A stretch of 57,060 nt of DNA. Source: Chitinophagaceae bacterium. GTDB taxonomy: Bacteria > Bacteroidota > Bacteroidia > Chitinophagales > Chitinophagaceae. Positions within the stretch are counted from its first letter, which is position 1. Every line of letters begins with the position of its first letter. The position numbers and the translations under genes were made by a program. The DNA is taken from contig SEAC01000004.1 of assembly GCA_004173235.1 (NCBI GenBank), forward strand, positions 1-57,060, written 5' to 3'. The notes beneath the pieces are model-generated. The model did no database searches. It was not told where the DNA came from and saw only the letters and a list, made by a program, of their open reading frames with translations. Of the stretch, positions 1 through 7,342 are shown piece by piece.

Positions 1-4
1 TGAA

Positions 5-48
5 GGCGCGGCCTGGAGCAAATCCCACTGATCACCCCCGGCCGCGCC
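5..48. repeat. GGCGCGGCC palindromic repeat, copy 1
   Basis: A 9-base arm (GGCGCGGCC, 5-13) and its exact reverse complement (40-48) enclose about 26 bases containing an 'aatcccactgatc' core. Four more copies lie at 332-375, 49601-49643, 49907-49949 and 50096-50139, always between genes. A perfect palindrome built on GCACGCAGTGC follows at about 75-98. Confidence 0.8.
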
Positions 49-138
49 GTTTGGTTTACGCACGGCCGTTGTCATCCCGGCACGCAGTGCCGGGATCTAC
101 GTGGTGGGTCGGCTGTTGGGTAAGCGCTGGTGGGGTCT

Positions 139-307
139 GATCCCGGCGGCAAGCGCCAAACGCCCCGCAGGCGCCACCCATTTAGATCCCGGCGGCAAGC
201 GCCAAACGCCCCCGCAGGCGCCACCTCATTTAGATCCCGGCGGCAAGCGCCAAACGCCCCCGCAGGCGCCACCCATTTAGATCCCGGCGGCAAGCGCCGG
301 GATGACG
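139..307. repeat. 46-48 bp tandem array
   Basis: Three full units and one partial unit begin with GATCCCGGCGGCAAGCGCC at 139, 185, 233 and 280. The period varies by one or two bases through run-length differences in C tracts. Each unit carries short inverted repeats (GGCG..CGCC). The frame shifts between units, so they are not protein coding. The last unit runs into GGGATGACG, which is the end of the common ATCCCGGCA..TGCCGGGAT palindrome of this genome, so the array looks like an expansion of part of that element. Confidence 0.85.
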
Positions 308-331
308 TGCGCACCCCTTGGGGAATATGAA

Positions 332-375
332 GGCGCGGCGTGGAGCCAATCCCATCGATCACCCCCGGCCGCGCC
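332..375. repeat. GGCGCGGCC palindromic repeat, copy 2
   Basis: Second copy of the element at 5-48. The left arm ends in G rather than C and the right arm GGCCGCGCC is at 367-375. The flanking text ('gtttggtttacgca') also matches copy 1, so the whole block of about 75 bases is duplicated on either side of the 139-307 tandem array. Confidence 0.8.
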
Positions 376-435
376 GTTTGGTTTACGCAGGGCCTGCGTC
401 CTCTGCGAACCGCTCCGTGCCCTCTGCGAGAAGCG

Positions 436-1830
436 CTACTCCCGGCCATACTCCACTCCCTCCACCGTTACGTGCCCGGTGCTGCCATAAGCCAAAGTAA
501 ACTTCGCGAAGCCTTTATCGAACTCCTCCAGCGTGGCATAGTGCGGCTCCTGGTGGTAGGGATAGAGACCCACGCCGTCGATGGCATCGAACCGAAGAAT
601 GCCATCCCCCACGATACGGAACTGTTGCGCTGCGCGGCGCGTGAGCAGCTGCATGGTGCCAGCATCGAAACGAACAACGGCGCGCGTGCTGTCGCGGAAG
701 GTGGCCACGTATACGTCGTGCGGCCAGCGATAGGGCTTGTCCATACCCCAGTCGGTGAAGGTGGATTGCAGGGTGATGAACTGCAGGGAGTGTAGCTGCG
801 GGTCGGTAGAAAGAACGGTGCGGCTGGTAGCGGTGTCGTTGCTGCCGGCGCGGCGGTAGCTGCTGTATTGCACCCAGCCGGCGGGTTCGTGCACGAGGCG
901 CTCCTCGCGGTGGTAGGCCTGGAAGCCGCAGCCCGCGATGTAGTAGGGTGTTTTCGGCGTGGGTTTGCCATACAGGTCGAGCCATACGGTGCCCGTATCG
1001 AGCAGTGCGCTCGTGCTCCAGCGGTTGCTGCGCAGCGCCCGAACATTGTGCAGTGTATGCGGCTCGCCGTTGCGGTAATACAGGTGGGTGGTGTTGCTGC
1101 GTTGGGCCACGAGGTAATAGCCATTTTCATAAACCGTATCGTAGCGCGCCGGCACCAGCTCGCGCCCCGAAAGCGTTTGCAGCCCACGCCCCGAAGAGCG
1201 ATGCAGCGGAAGCGCATCCGGATAGGTGTAGCGCCCGAGGTATTGCACGATGCTGTCTACGCGCGGCTGCAGTGTGAAGGGGGTAGGATAGGTGTTGTAG
1301 AAATACTGCCAGCGTCCATCGCGCATGGGCAACAGGTAGCCGTAGGCGCCGAGGCCGATCATCTTATGGCCGCCGTTGATCTCGAGCACGCGCAACCGCT
1401 GCCAGTGACCGCCCGGGACGGTTGCGCCCGCGGGTGGCTTCAGCTGCGTTACCACTACCCAGTCGTTGTCGACAAACGTAACGCGGAAGCCTTCTTGTTG
1501 CTGCACGAGGTCTTGCTTTGCGAAGGGGCGCAGCACCTGCTCCAGCGGTGCGGTGGAAAGATGGGCGATGGCGATGGGGCGGTGGCGCGGGTACATCCGC
1601 AGCACGCTGTCGCGCGAGGGGAAATTCTGCCAGCCCCAATGTGCGGGTTGGTCGGGGTAGCCCTGTTTCACTTCGCGCGCAAAGTAATAGGCCAGTCCGC
1701 CCGGGTTGCGGCGCTGGAAGAACGTCCAGGGGTTGATGAGCGTATCGGCGTCGGCCTGCACCGTGTCGGTAAGCTGCGCGGAGGGCGCAAAGTGGGATAG
1801 GAGCAACAGGGCCAGCATAAGGGTACGCAT
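436..1830 (-). CDS. secreted protein of unknown function with WG-like repeats
   Basis: 464 residues with a clear N-terminal signal peptide (hydrophobic stretch at residues 4-12, Ala-Gln cleavage site near 19), so exported. The middle and C-terminal parts contain short segments such as SGRELVPARYDTVYENGYY that resemble WG/beta-propeller-type repeats ('G..L....YD.V...G...V'). I do not recognise a named family. The ATG is preceded by a TAAGTTTG -7 element at 1880-1873. It is transcribed away from the DUF6261 locus. Function unknown; a cell-surface or periplasmic role is inferred only from the signal peptide. Confidence 0.75.
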   Translation of the reverse strand: MRTLMLALLLLSHFAPSAQLTDTVQADADTLINPWTFFQRRNPGGLAYYFAREVKQGYPDQPAHWGWQNFPSRDSVLRMYPRHRPIAIAHLSTAPLEQVLRPFAKQDLVQQQEGFRVTFVDNDWVVVTQLKPPAGATVPGGHWQRLRVLEINGGHKMIGLGAYGYLLPMRDGRWQYFYNTYPTPFTLQPRVDSIVQYLGRYTYPDALPLHRSSGRGLQTLSGRELVPARYDTVYENGYYLVAQRSNTTHLYYRNGEPHTLHNVRALRSNRWSTSALLDTGTVWLDLYGKPTPKTPYYIAGCGFQAYHREERLVHEPAGWVQYSSYRRAGSNDTATSRTVLSTDPQLHSLQFITLQSTFTDWGMDKPYRWPHDVYVATFRDSTRAVVRFDAGTMQLLTRRAAQQFRIVGDGILRFDAIDGVGLYPYHQEPHYATLEEFDKGFAKFTLAYGSTGHVTVEGVEYGRE

Positions 1831-1835
1831 CCGGG

Positions 1836-1871
1836 CAATTTACTTGAAGATTCCGGGCGGGGGCCCATTCC
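1836..1871. other. boundary sequence shared with the second DUF6261 locus
   Basis: CAATTTA, GAA.ATTC, CGGGCGGG and ATTCC occur in this order here and again at 55874-55906, with gaps of only a few bases. In both places they lie immediately before the hairpin array and downstream of nothing but a divergent gene's 5' end. The match is too long and ordered to be likely by chance, and marks the outer edge of a repeated locus. Confidence 0.6.
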
Positions 1872-1872
1872 A

Positions 1873-1880
1873 CAAACTTA
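1873..1880 (-). promoter_or_regulatory. -7 element TAAGTTTG for the 436-1830 gene
   Basis: An exact match to the Bacteroidota TAnnTTTG -7 consensus, read on the minus strand 42 bases upstream of the start codon. No convincing -33 TTG is visible at the expected spacing. Confidence 0.5.
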
Positions 1881-1882
1881 GG

Positions 1883-2128
1883 GGGTGGTGGGGCGCTGTG
1901 CGGAAAGATGCATGCGCCGGTTTGGAGAGCCTTTTTTCGCCCGCGCAATAGCTTCCTCCCCTTGGGAGCGCCCTTTCCTGCACGCGCAGAAGCTTCCTCC
2001 AATCTGGAGGGCCCTTTCTTCCACGCGCAGAAGCTTCCTCTATTTTGGAGGGCCCTTTCTTCCACGCGCAGAAGCTCCCTCCCGGTCGGAGGGCGGTTTT
2101 CTCGCCCCTTGGCGACGTGCCGACAGCC
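1883..2128 (+). repeat. hairpin repeat array A, 41 bp period
   Basis: A GGAG landmark recurs at 1924, 1965, 2006, 2047 and 2088, exactly 41 bp apart, with a decayed unit before it (about 1883). Each unit runs: right hairpin arm, GCCCTTTC, a CGCGCAGAAGC block, left arm. At the junctions the arms pair: CTCCC/GGGAG (loop CTT), CCTCCA/TGGAGG (ATC), CCTCTA/TGGAGG (one G-T pair), CCCTCC/GGAGGG (CGGTC). The arms differ but remain complementary. A 41-base period is not a multiple of three, so the array is not coding. It sits between a divergent gene and the DUF6261 gene. Confidence 0.85.
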
Positions 2129-2219
2129 GGAAAGTGCAACAAGTGTGCGAAAAGAAAGCGGCGGTGCTGCGCGGATGCGGCCGAACTGGCGTAACTTAAT
2201 AGGAACTAAACCTTCTTTT

Positions 2220-2969
2220 ATGAGATCGAATGCTTTACATCTTACCCCGCTCTCGAACGAGGAGTTCATCCAGTTTTTCACCCAGCTGCTGGGCGTTATC
2301 GAAACCGACCCCGATCCGTTGCCATCGGCATTGCTCGGCGCGAAGGCGAATGCGGCCCGCATCCTCGACGACATCGACGTGCTCTTCAAGCGCGATCACG
2401 CATCACGCCTCACCCAAAAGCTGGTGCAGCTCGATGGGCAGCGCGACGACCTGATCATCGGGTTGCAGGACCTCTGCGAGGGTCATTGCTACAACCCCGA
2501 TGAAACTTTGCGTGATCATGCCCACCTGCTCGACCGGCGCCTGGAGGTCTACGGTCCGCGCATCACCAAGCAGAATTATTCGGAGGAGACGGCCATCATC
2601 AACAGCCTCACACGCGACTTCCGACAGGATGCCCCCTGCGTTGCCGCTGTGTCGGCGCTTGGCCTCGAGTCGTGGGTGGATGCGCTGAGCCGCGTCAACA
2701 GCGAGTTTGACCGCGTGTACATGGAGCGCAACGCGTTCAAGGTAGACCAAGACGTTCCGTACACCATGATCCAGAAGCGCGACGAGATGAAGGTTGCGTA
2801 TGAAAATCTCCTCAACAAGCTCGATGGCTTTTACCACACTGCCGAAGGTGCGGAGCCCTGGGCGCGCATGGTGAAGACCGTAGATGTACTGACGCAGGAG
2901 TATCGCGAGATCGTAAGCGCACGAAAAGGCCGCCGGGAGGCTGCGAAGGAGGGCGCGAAGGGTTTGTAG
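2220..2969 (+). CDS. DUF6261-type protein A
   Basis: 249 residues, mainly predicted alpha-helical, without signal peptide or membrane segment. It is a paralogue of the protein at 56173-56937: both share a block RDDL..GL..LC (about residues 78-90), an 'L..YG' motif, an 'E..I/T.IN.I/L.RD' segment and the same length. I place both in the Bacteroidota-restricted DUF6261 family from memory. The ATG at 2220 is chosen because similarity to the paralogue starts there; an open frame extends back to 1908 but through the repeat array. A weak -7-like TAACTTAA is at 2192. A terminator follows at 3033. Function unknown. Confidence 0.75.
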   Translation: MRSNALHLTPLSNEEFIQFFTQLLGVIETDPDPLPSALLGAKANAARILDDIDVLFKRDHASRLTQKLVQLDGQRDDLIIGLQDLCEGHCYNPDETLRDHAHLLDRRLEVYGPRITKQNYSEETAIINSLTRDFRQDAPCVAAVSALGLESWVDALSRVNSEFDRVYMERNAFKVDQDVPYTMIQKRDEMKVAYENLLNKLDGFYHTAEGAEPWARMVKTVDVLTQEYREIVSARKGRREAAKEGAKGL

Positions 2970-3032
2970 TTTGTTGTTTGAGGTTTGTGGTTTGTGGTTG
3001 CCGACGCGGAAGCGCGGCGACGATCAGGAGAA

Positions 3033-3075
3033 AGCCGCTGCGTCCCGATACTTTGGGAGCAGGGGCTTTTTTGTT
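3033..3075 (+). terminator. intrinsic terminator after DUF6261 A
   Basis: GCC.CTGC.TCCC pairs with GGGAGCAG.GGC around a short loop, followed by TTTTTTG. It lies 64 bases after the DUF6261 stop codon, beyond a TTTGTGG-type simple repeat (2966-3000). Confidence 0.7.
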
Positions 3076-3166
3076 GGGAAAAACACTGTGTGATGGTGAG
3101 AAAAATACAATGCACACCGGGTGAAAAACACATGGATGCCCTAGGGGGTCTGTTGACCTTTGGGCT

Positions 3167-3622
3167 ATGTCGTACACGCGTCTGCACATTCATTTGGTTA
3201 CTGCGGTGAAGTATCGCCGCGCCCTCATCCTGTCTTCATGGCGCGACGAAATGTTGCGTTATCAAACGGGTCATTTGAAGAACAAGGGGCACAAGCCGCT
3301 GGCGATCTACGCCATGCCCGATCATTGGCACCTGTTGGTGGGCAAGCACCCGAGTGTATCGGAAAGCGCGCTGATGCGCGACCTGAAGAGCGACACTTCG
3401 GAATGGATCAACAAGCGCGGGTTTACCGATGTGCCTTTTCACTGGCAGGATGGGTACGCGGCTTTTGCCGTTTCGAAGTCGGTTGTACCCACTGTAACGC
3501 GCTACATCCATAACCAGGAGGAGCATCACCGCAAGAAAAGCTTCCGTTCCGAGATCATCTACCTGCTGGACGACGAAGGGATTTCGTTCAAGCCCGAATA
3601 CCTTTTCCACGACCCGATGTAA
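3167..3622 (+). CDS. REP-associated tyrosine transposase (Y1_Tnp, IS200-like)
   Basis: 151 residues of the Y1 HUH transposase family. The metal-binding HUH motif is seen as H-W-H in DHWHLLV (about residue 50), and the candidate catalytic Tyr is in the segment RYIHNQEEHH near residue 120. The ending SFRSEI...L..EGI is typical of single-copy Bacteroidota RAYTs (REP-associated tyrosine transposases), which cut and join single-stranded DNA at REP palindromes. It lacks the paired TnpB and IS ends of IS605. The palindrome block directly downstream (3629-3855) fits this reading. Apparently intact. Confidence 0.85.
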   Translation: MSYTRLHIHLVTAVKYRRALILSSWRDEMLRYQTGHLKNKGHKPLAIYAMPDHWHLLVGKHPSVSESALMRDLKSDTSEWINKRGFTDVPFHWQDGYAAFAVSKSVVPTVTRYIHNQEEHHRKKSFRSEIIYLLDDEGISFKPEYLFHDPM

Positions 3623-3628
3623 CGCGGC

Positions 3629-3855
3629 GCGGTCCGAAGGACCGCTATATGGGTAGCCGGGGGGCGCCAGTCCCCCGGGCCGGGATGGGCGCAGCCCGCC
3701 CGGATTAAAGGCCGCCCCGGAGGGGCGGCATATAGCGCCCCTCCGGGGCGCTGCATTCTTCGCTTGCGCCATTCGCCTCCGGCCCGGGGGACGCCCCGGT
3801 GCGGCAAGCCGACCGGATCGCCCCCCGGCTACCGGGATGCGCGCCCTCCGGGCGC
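3629..3855. repeat. composite REP-like palindrome block
   Basis: Contains GCGGTCC/GGACCGC (3629-3645), GCCGCCCC/GGGGCGGC (3711-3729), GCGCCCC/GGGGCGC (3735-3751) and GCGCCC/GGGCGC (3841-3855). A larger inverted repeat encloses the centre: a 13-base arm at 3653-3665 is the exact reverse complement of 3820-3832, and CCCCCGGGCCGG (3673-3684) opposes CCGGCCCGGGGG (3779-3790). It starts seven bases after the transposase gene, where a mobile REP substrate would be expected. Confidence 0.75.
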
Positions 3856-3910
3856 AGGGAACTCCATGCTAAAATTCCTAGCAATCCTTCCTACCTTTAC
3901 CCTCCCATCC

Positions 3911-3978
3911 TTCGGCTACGCTCAGGATGACAACTTCGGCTAGGCTCAGGATGACAACTTCGGCTACGCTCAGGATGA
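3911..3978. repeat. 24 bp tandem repeat (three units)
   Basis: TTCGGCTACGCTCAGGATGA occurs at 3911, 3935 and 3959 (one substitution in the middle copy), with CAAC linkers giving a 24 bp period. The sequence includes ATCCTTCGGCTACGCTCAGGAT, an imperfect palindrome common between genes in this phylum. Not coding. Confidence 0.85.
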
Positions 3979-4039
3979 TACCCCCATGGCGTGCGCCAGC
4001 CAACTGTACACTCTAAACTGAAAACTGTAAACTCCCTCC

Positions 4040-7000
4040 ATGTCCTACCGCTCCGAACTCCGCGAAAAATTCGAATCCGAATATGCCCGCCTCAACGAGC
4101 AACAAAAAGCTGCCGTAGACCAGATCGAAGGACCGGTGATGGTGATCGCAGGGCCGGGCACAGGAAAGACGCAGATCCTGTCGGCACGCATCGGCAAGAT
4201 CCTGTTGTCCGACGCGCAGATAGAGCCCGACAACATCCTTTGCCTCACCTACACCGACGCCGGCGTGGTGGCCATGCGCCGCCGCTTGGCAGGCTTCATC
4301 GGCCCCGATGCCTACCGCGTGGCGCTGCACACCTTTCACGCCTTTTGCAACGAGGTGATCCAGGACAATCTCGGCCTCTTCGAAAAAACGTCGCTCGACC
4401 CCATCTCGGACCTCGAGCGCATCGAGCTGCTCAAAGAACTGATCGATGGCTTCGGCAAAGACCACCCGCTCAAGCGCTACCGAGGCGACGTATACTTCGA
4501 GATCAATAACCTCCAGAACCTCTTCTCACTGATGAAGCGCGAAGGCTGGACGCCCGACTATATCTGCCAGAAGATCGACGAATATCTCAAGAGCCTCCCC
4601 GAGCGCGACGAATACATCTGCAAGCGCGCCACCAAAGACTTCAAAAAAGGCGACGTGCGCACCGACAAGATCGCCGAGCAGGAAGAACGGATGCAAAAGC
4701 TCATCGCCGCCTGCAAGGAGTTCACGAAGTTCCAGGAACTGATGCGCCGCCGCAGCCGCTACGACTTCGACGATATGATCAACTGGGTCATCAATGCCTT
4801 CCAGGACAACGCCGACCTCCTCCGTCAATACCAGGAGAAGTACCAATACATTCTTGTTGATGAATACCAGGACACCTCGGGCTCGCAGAACCGTATTGTA
4901 GAACTACTGATCAACTACTGGGATGTTCCCAACGTGTTCGTGGTGGGCGACGACGACCAATCCATCTACCGCTTCCAGGGCGCCAACGTAGAGAACATGC
5001 TCGCCTTCGGCAACTCCTTCGGAAACGACCTGATGACCGTAGTGCTCACCGAGAACTACCGCTCCACGCAGCCCATCCTCGACATTTCCAAGTCACTCAT
5101 CGATCGCAACGACGAGCGCCTCGTGAAGCAGATCGGCGGCCTCAGCAAAAACCTGCGTGCCGCCAACGTGGCTATGGCGGCACTCACGCACGGTCCCGAA
5201 GTGCACGCATACGCCGTGCAAAGCCAGGAGCTGATCGGCATCACCACGCGCATCGAAGCACTCATCAAAGAAGGCACCGAGCCCTCCGAGATCGGCGTCA
5301 TCTACCGCGAGAACCGCTACGGCGAGCAGCTCGCGCAATTCCTGCGCCTCAAAGGCATTCCCTTTCACACGCGCCGCCACCTCAACATCCTCGAACAACC
5401 CCTCATCCGCCAGCTGCTGCAGGTGCTCGACTACATCGTGGCCGAGCGCGACACACCCTACGGCGGCGATGGTCTGCTGTTCGAGATCCTGCACTTCGAA
5501 TGGTTTGGCATACCACCACTCGAAGTGGCCAAGGCCGCCATGCAGGTGTCGGACGAGAACTATACCAACAAGAGCCAGAAGACATCGCTGCGCAGATACG
5601 TGTGCGAGAAGTCGGCGCCGAAAGATCTCTTCGACAAGGGCCTTCATCCGCGCCTTTGCGAAACCGTACACCTGCTGGAACGCCTGATCGGTGCGGCAGC
5701 CAACGAAACGATGGCTAACCTGCTGGAGAAGATCCTGCGCGAAGCGGGCTTCCTCGGCCACATCATGGATCACGCGGAGCGCCACTGGCTGCTGCAGCTG
5801 ATGACGGGCTTCTACAACCACGTGCGCGACGAGCTGCGCCGCCATCCGTACCTCACCCTCGAGTCGTTTATGGAGCGCATCGACCTGATGCGCAAAGAGC
5901 AGCTGTCGCTGCCGCTGGTGCAGGTGTCGGGGCAGGAGCGGGGCGTGAACCTGCTGACGGCCCACGGCTCCAAGGGCCTCGAGTTCGACCAAGTCTTTCT
6001 TGCGGGCTCGGCCGCTTCGTGCTGGGAAAAGAAGCGCAAGCCCTACGCCGGCTTCGCCTTCCCCGATACGCTCTTCGCCTCCAACGCCAAGGGCGACGAC
6101 ACCGAAGAACTGCGCCGCCTCTTTTACGTAGCGCTCACGCGTGCAAAGAAGCACCTGTATATCTCCTATAGTAATGCTACGGATGAAGGCAAGCTGCTGG
6201 AGCCGTCGGTATTCATCGCCGAGATATTCGAGGACCACCCGCTGCCCGTGCAGGCGCAGGTGCTCGAAGCGGAAACGATCGCCGAGTTCCAGGTGTTGCA
6301 ACTCACGGGCATCTTCGCGCCCGAAGTGGCGCCGCTCGAAGAAGAGATGGTGAACCGCGTGCTCGCCGGCTTCCAGATGAACGTGTCGGCACTGAACAAC
6401 TACCTGCGCTGCCCGCTCGAGTTTTACTTCCGCAACGTGGTGCGCATTCCTTCGCCACGCAACGAAGCCGCGGAGTTCGGTTCGGCCGTGCACCACGCGC
6501 TGGAGCAACTGTTCGTCAAGATGAAGAAGGACCCGCAGGAGCGCTTCCCTACGCTCGACGATTTCCTCAACGATTTCAGCTGGTACCTGAAGCGCAACCG
6601 CGAATGCTTCACCAAGGAGCAGTTCGAGCGCCGCATGGAATATGGCCTCGAGATCCTCAAGCAATACTACAACCGCCACGTGGCGGGCCTCAACAAGTTC
6701 GTGCTCATCGAGCACAACATCCGCAGCGTGAATGTGGACGGCATCCTCTTGCGTGGCAAGCTCGATAAGATCGAGTTCCGCGGCAACGACGTCAGCATCG
6801 TGGACTACAAGACCGGCGACCCCGAGCGCAGCCGCGAGAAGTTTGCGCGCCCCAACCCGAAGATCCCGAACGGCGGCGACTACTGGCGCCAGGCAGTGTT
6901 CTATAAGATCATGATCGGCGCCTACAAGCCCGAGTGGAACGTGACCAACGTGGTGTTCGACTTCGTTGAGCCCACCAGGAAGAAGGATTATGTGCGCGAG

Positions 7001-7216
7001 GATGTGCTGATCAACGACATGGACCTGCAGGATGTGAAGATCCAGATCAAGGACACCTACGCCGCCATCCAGGCACGCAAGTTCTACACCGGCTGCGGCG
7101 ACGAAGATTGCCACTGGTGCAAATTCGTGAAGACGAACAAGATGACCGTGGCGCTACACGAACTGAAGACGGAGGAGGAAGAGAACAAGCGGAGTATGCT
7201 GCGGGTGGTGGAGTGA
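4040..7216 (+). CDS. UvrD/PcrA-type helicase with C-terminal PD-(D/E)XK nuclease
   Basis: 1058 residues. The superfamily 1A helicase half shows Walker A GPGTGKT (38-44), Walker B VDEYQDT (about 273), GDDDQSIYRFQGA, NYRSTQ, TAHGSKGLEF and YVALTRAKK. The C-terminal third is a RecB/AddB-like nuclease with GKLDKIEF and DYKTGD (about residue 925). One Cys before the nuclease (YLRCPLEF) plus three at the end (CGDEDCHWC, about 1018) match the four-Cys iron-sulfur staple of AddB nucleases. It probably unwinds and trims DNA ends in repair. No AddA/AddB partner is adjacent; it stands alone. The start ATG lies 15 bases after a TGAAAACTG simple repeat. Confidence 0.9.
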   Translation: MSYRSELREKFESEYARLNEQQKAAVDQIEGPVMVIAGPGTGKTQILSARIGKILLSDAQIEPDNILCLTYTDAGVVAMRRRLAGFIGPDAYRVALHTFHAFCNEVIQDNLGLFEKTSLDPISDLERIELLKELIDGFGKDHPLKRYRGDVYFEINNLQNLFSLMKREGWTPDYICQKIDEYLKSLPERDEYICKRATKDFKKGDVRTDKIAEQEERMQKLIAACKEFTKFQELMRRRSRYDFDDMINWVINAFQDNADLLRQYQEKYQYILVDEYQDTSGSQNRIVELLINYWDVPNVFVVGDDDQSIYRFQGANVENMLAFGNSFGNDLMTVVLTENYRSTQPILDISKSLIDRNDERLVKQIGGLSKNLRAANVAMAALTHGPEVHAYAVQSQELIGITTRIEALIKEGTEPSEIGVIYRENRYGEQLAQFLRLKGIPFHTRRHLNILEQPLIRQLLQVLDYIVAERDTPYGGDGLLFEILHFEWFGIPPLEVAKAAMQVSDENYTNKSQKTSLRRYVCEKSAPKDLFDKGLHPRLCETVHLLERLIGAAANETMANLLEKILREAGFLGHIMDHAERHWLLQLMTGFYNHVRDELRRHPYLTLESFMERIDLMRKEQLSLPLVQVSGQERGVNLLTAHGSKGLEFDQVFLAGSAASCWEKKRKPYAGFAFPDTLFASNAKGDDTEELRRLFYVALTRAKKHLYISYSNATDEGKLLEPSVFIAEIFEDHPLPVQAQVLEAETIAEFQVLQLTGIFAPEVAPLEEEMVNRVLAGFQMNVSALNNYLRCPLEFYFRNVVRIPSPRNEAAEFGSAVHHALEQLFVKMKKDPQERFPTLDDFLNDFSWYLKRNRECFTKEQFERRMEYGLEILKQYYNRHVAGLNKFVLIEHNIRSVNVDGILLRGKLDKIEFRGNDVSIVDYKTGDPERSREKFARPNPKIPNGGDYWRQAVFYKIMIGAYKPEWNVTNVVFDFVEPTRKKDYVREDVLINDMDLQDVKIQIKDTYAAIQARKFYTGCGDEDCHWCKFVKTNKMTVALHELKTEEEENKRSMLRVVE

Positions 7217-7257
7217 GGGAACCAACGCCGATTGGTTTTGGAAACGTCTTTGGCGAA

Positions 7258-7320
7258 TCATAATTAATCTTAACAATCTGCGTATCCCGCTTGCGGGATC
7301 TGCGTTCTTTCTCTTCCCGT
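7258..7320 (-). repeat. dispersed 'AGAAAGAACGCAGAT' repeat, copy 1
   Basis: Read on the minus strand: AAAGAACGCAGAT, a linker, then CAGATTGTTAAGATTAATTATGA. The same theme (AAAGAA.GCAGAT, TATGATTGTTATGAT, CGCAGAT) occurs at 9527-9573, 22514-22570, 28091-28140, 28168-28232 and 45608-45660. This copy also has CCCGCTTGCGGG, a small palindrome. Confidence 0.65.
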
Positions 7321-7328
7321 AAAGAGTT

Positions 7329-7336
7329 TAAGTTTG
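7329..7336 (+). promoter_or_regulatory. -7 element TAAGTTTG
   Basis: Exact TAnnTTTG match ending six bases before the ATG of the lipoprotein gene at 7343. Initiation would fall at or next to the A of the start codon. Confidence 0.55.
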
Positions 7337-7342
7337 CCCCGG

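Noticed and set aside
1883..2128. CRISPR array
   Set aside because: The whole 41 bp unit is repeated with no unique spacers between constant repeats, and no cas gene is near.
1908..2219. The open frame that extends the DUF6261 A gene upstream through the array
   Set aside because: The array has a 41 bp period, so each unit shifts frame, and the frame has no counterpart in the paralogue. The ATG at 2220 is where similarity begins.
5093..7114. 673-residue minus-strand frame opposite the helicase
   Set aside because: Long only because of codon bias; composition (Val/Leu/His-rich) and absence of motifs show a shadow.
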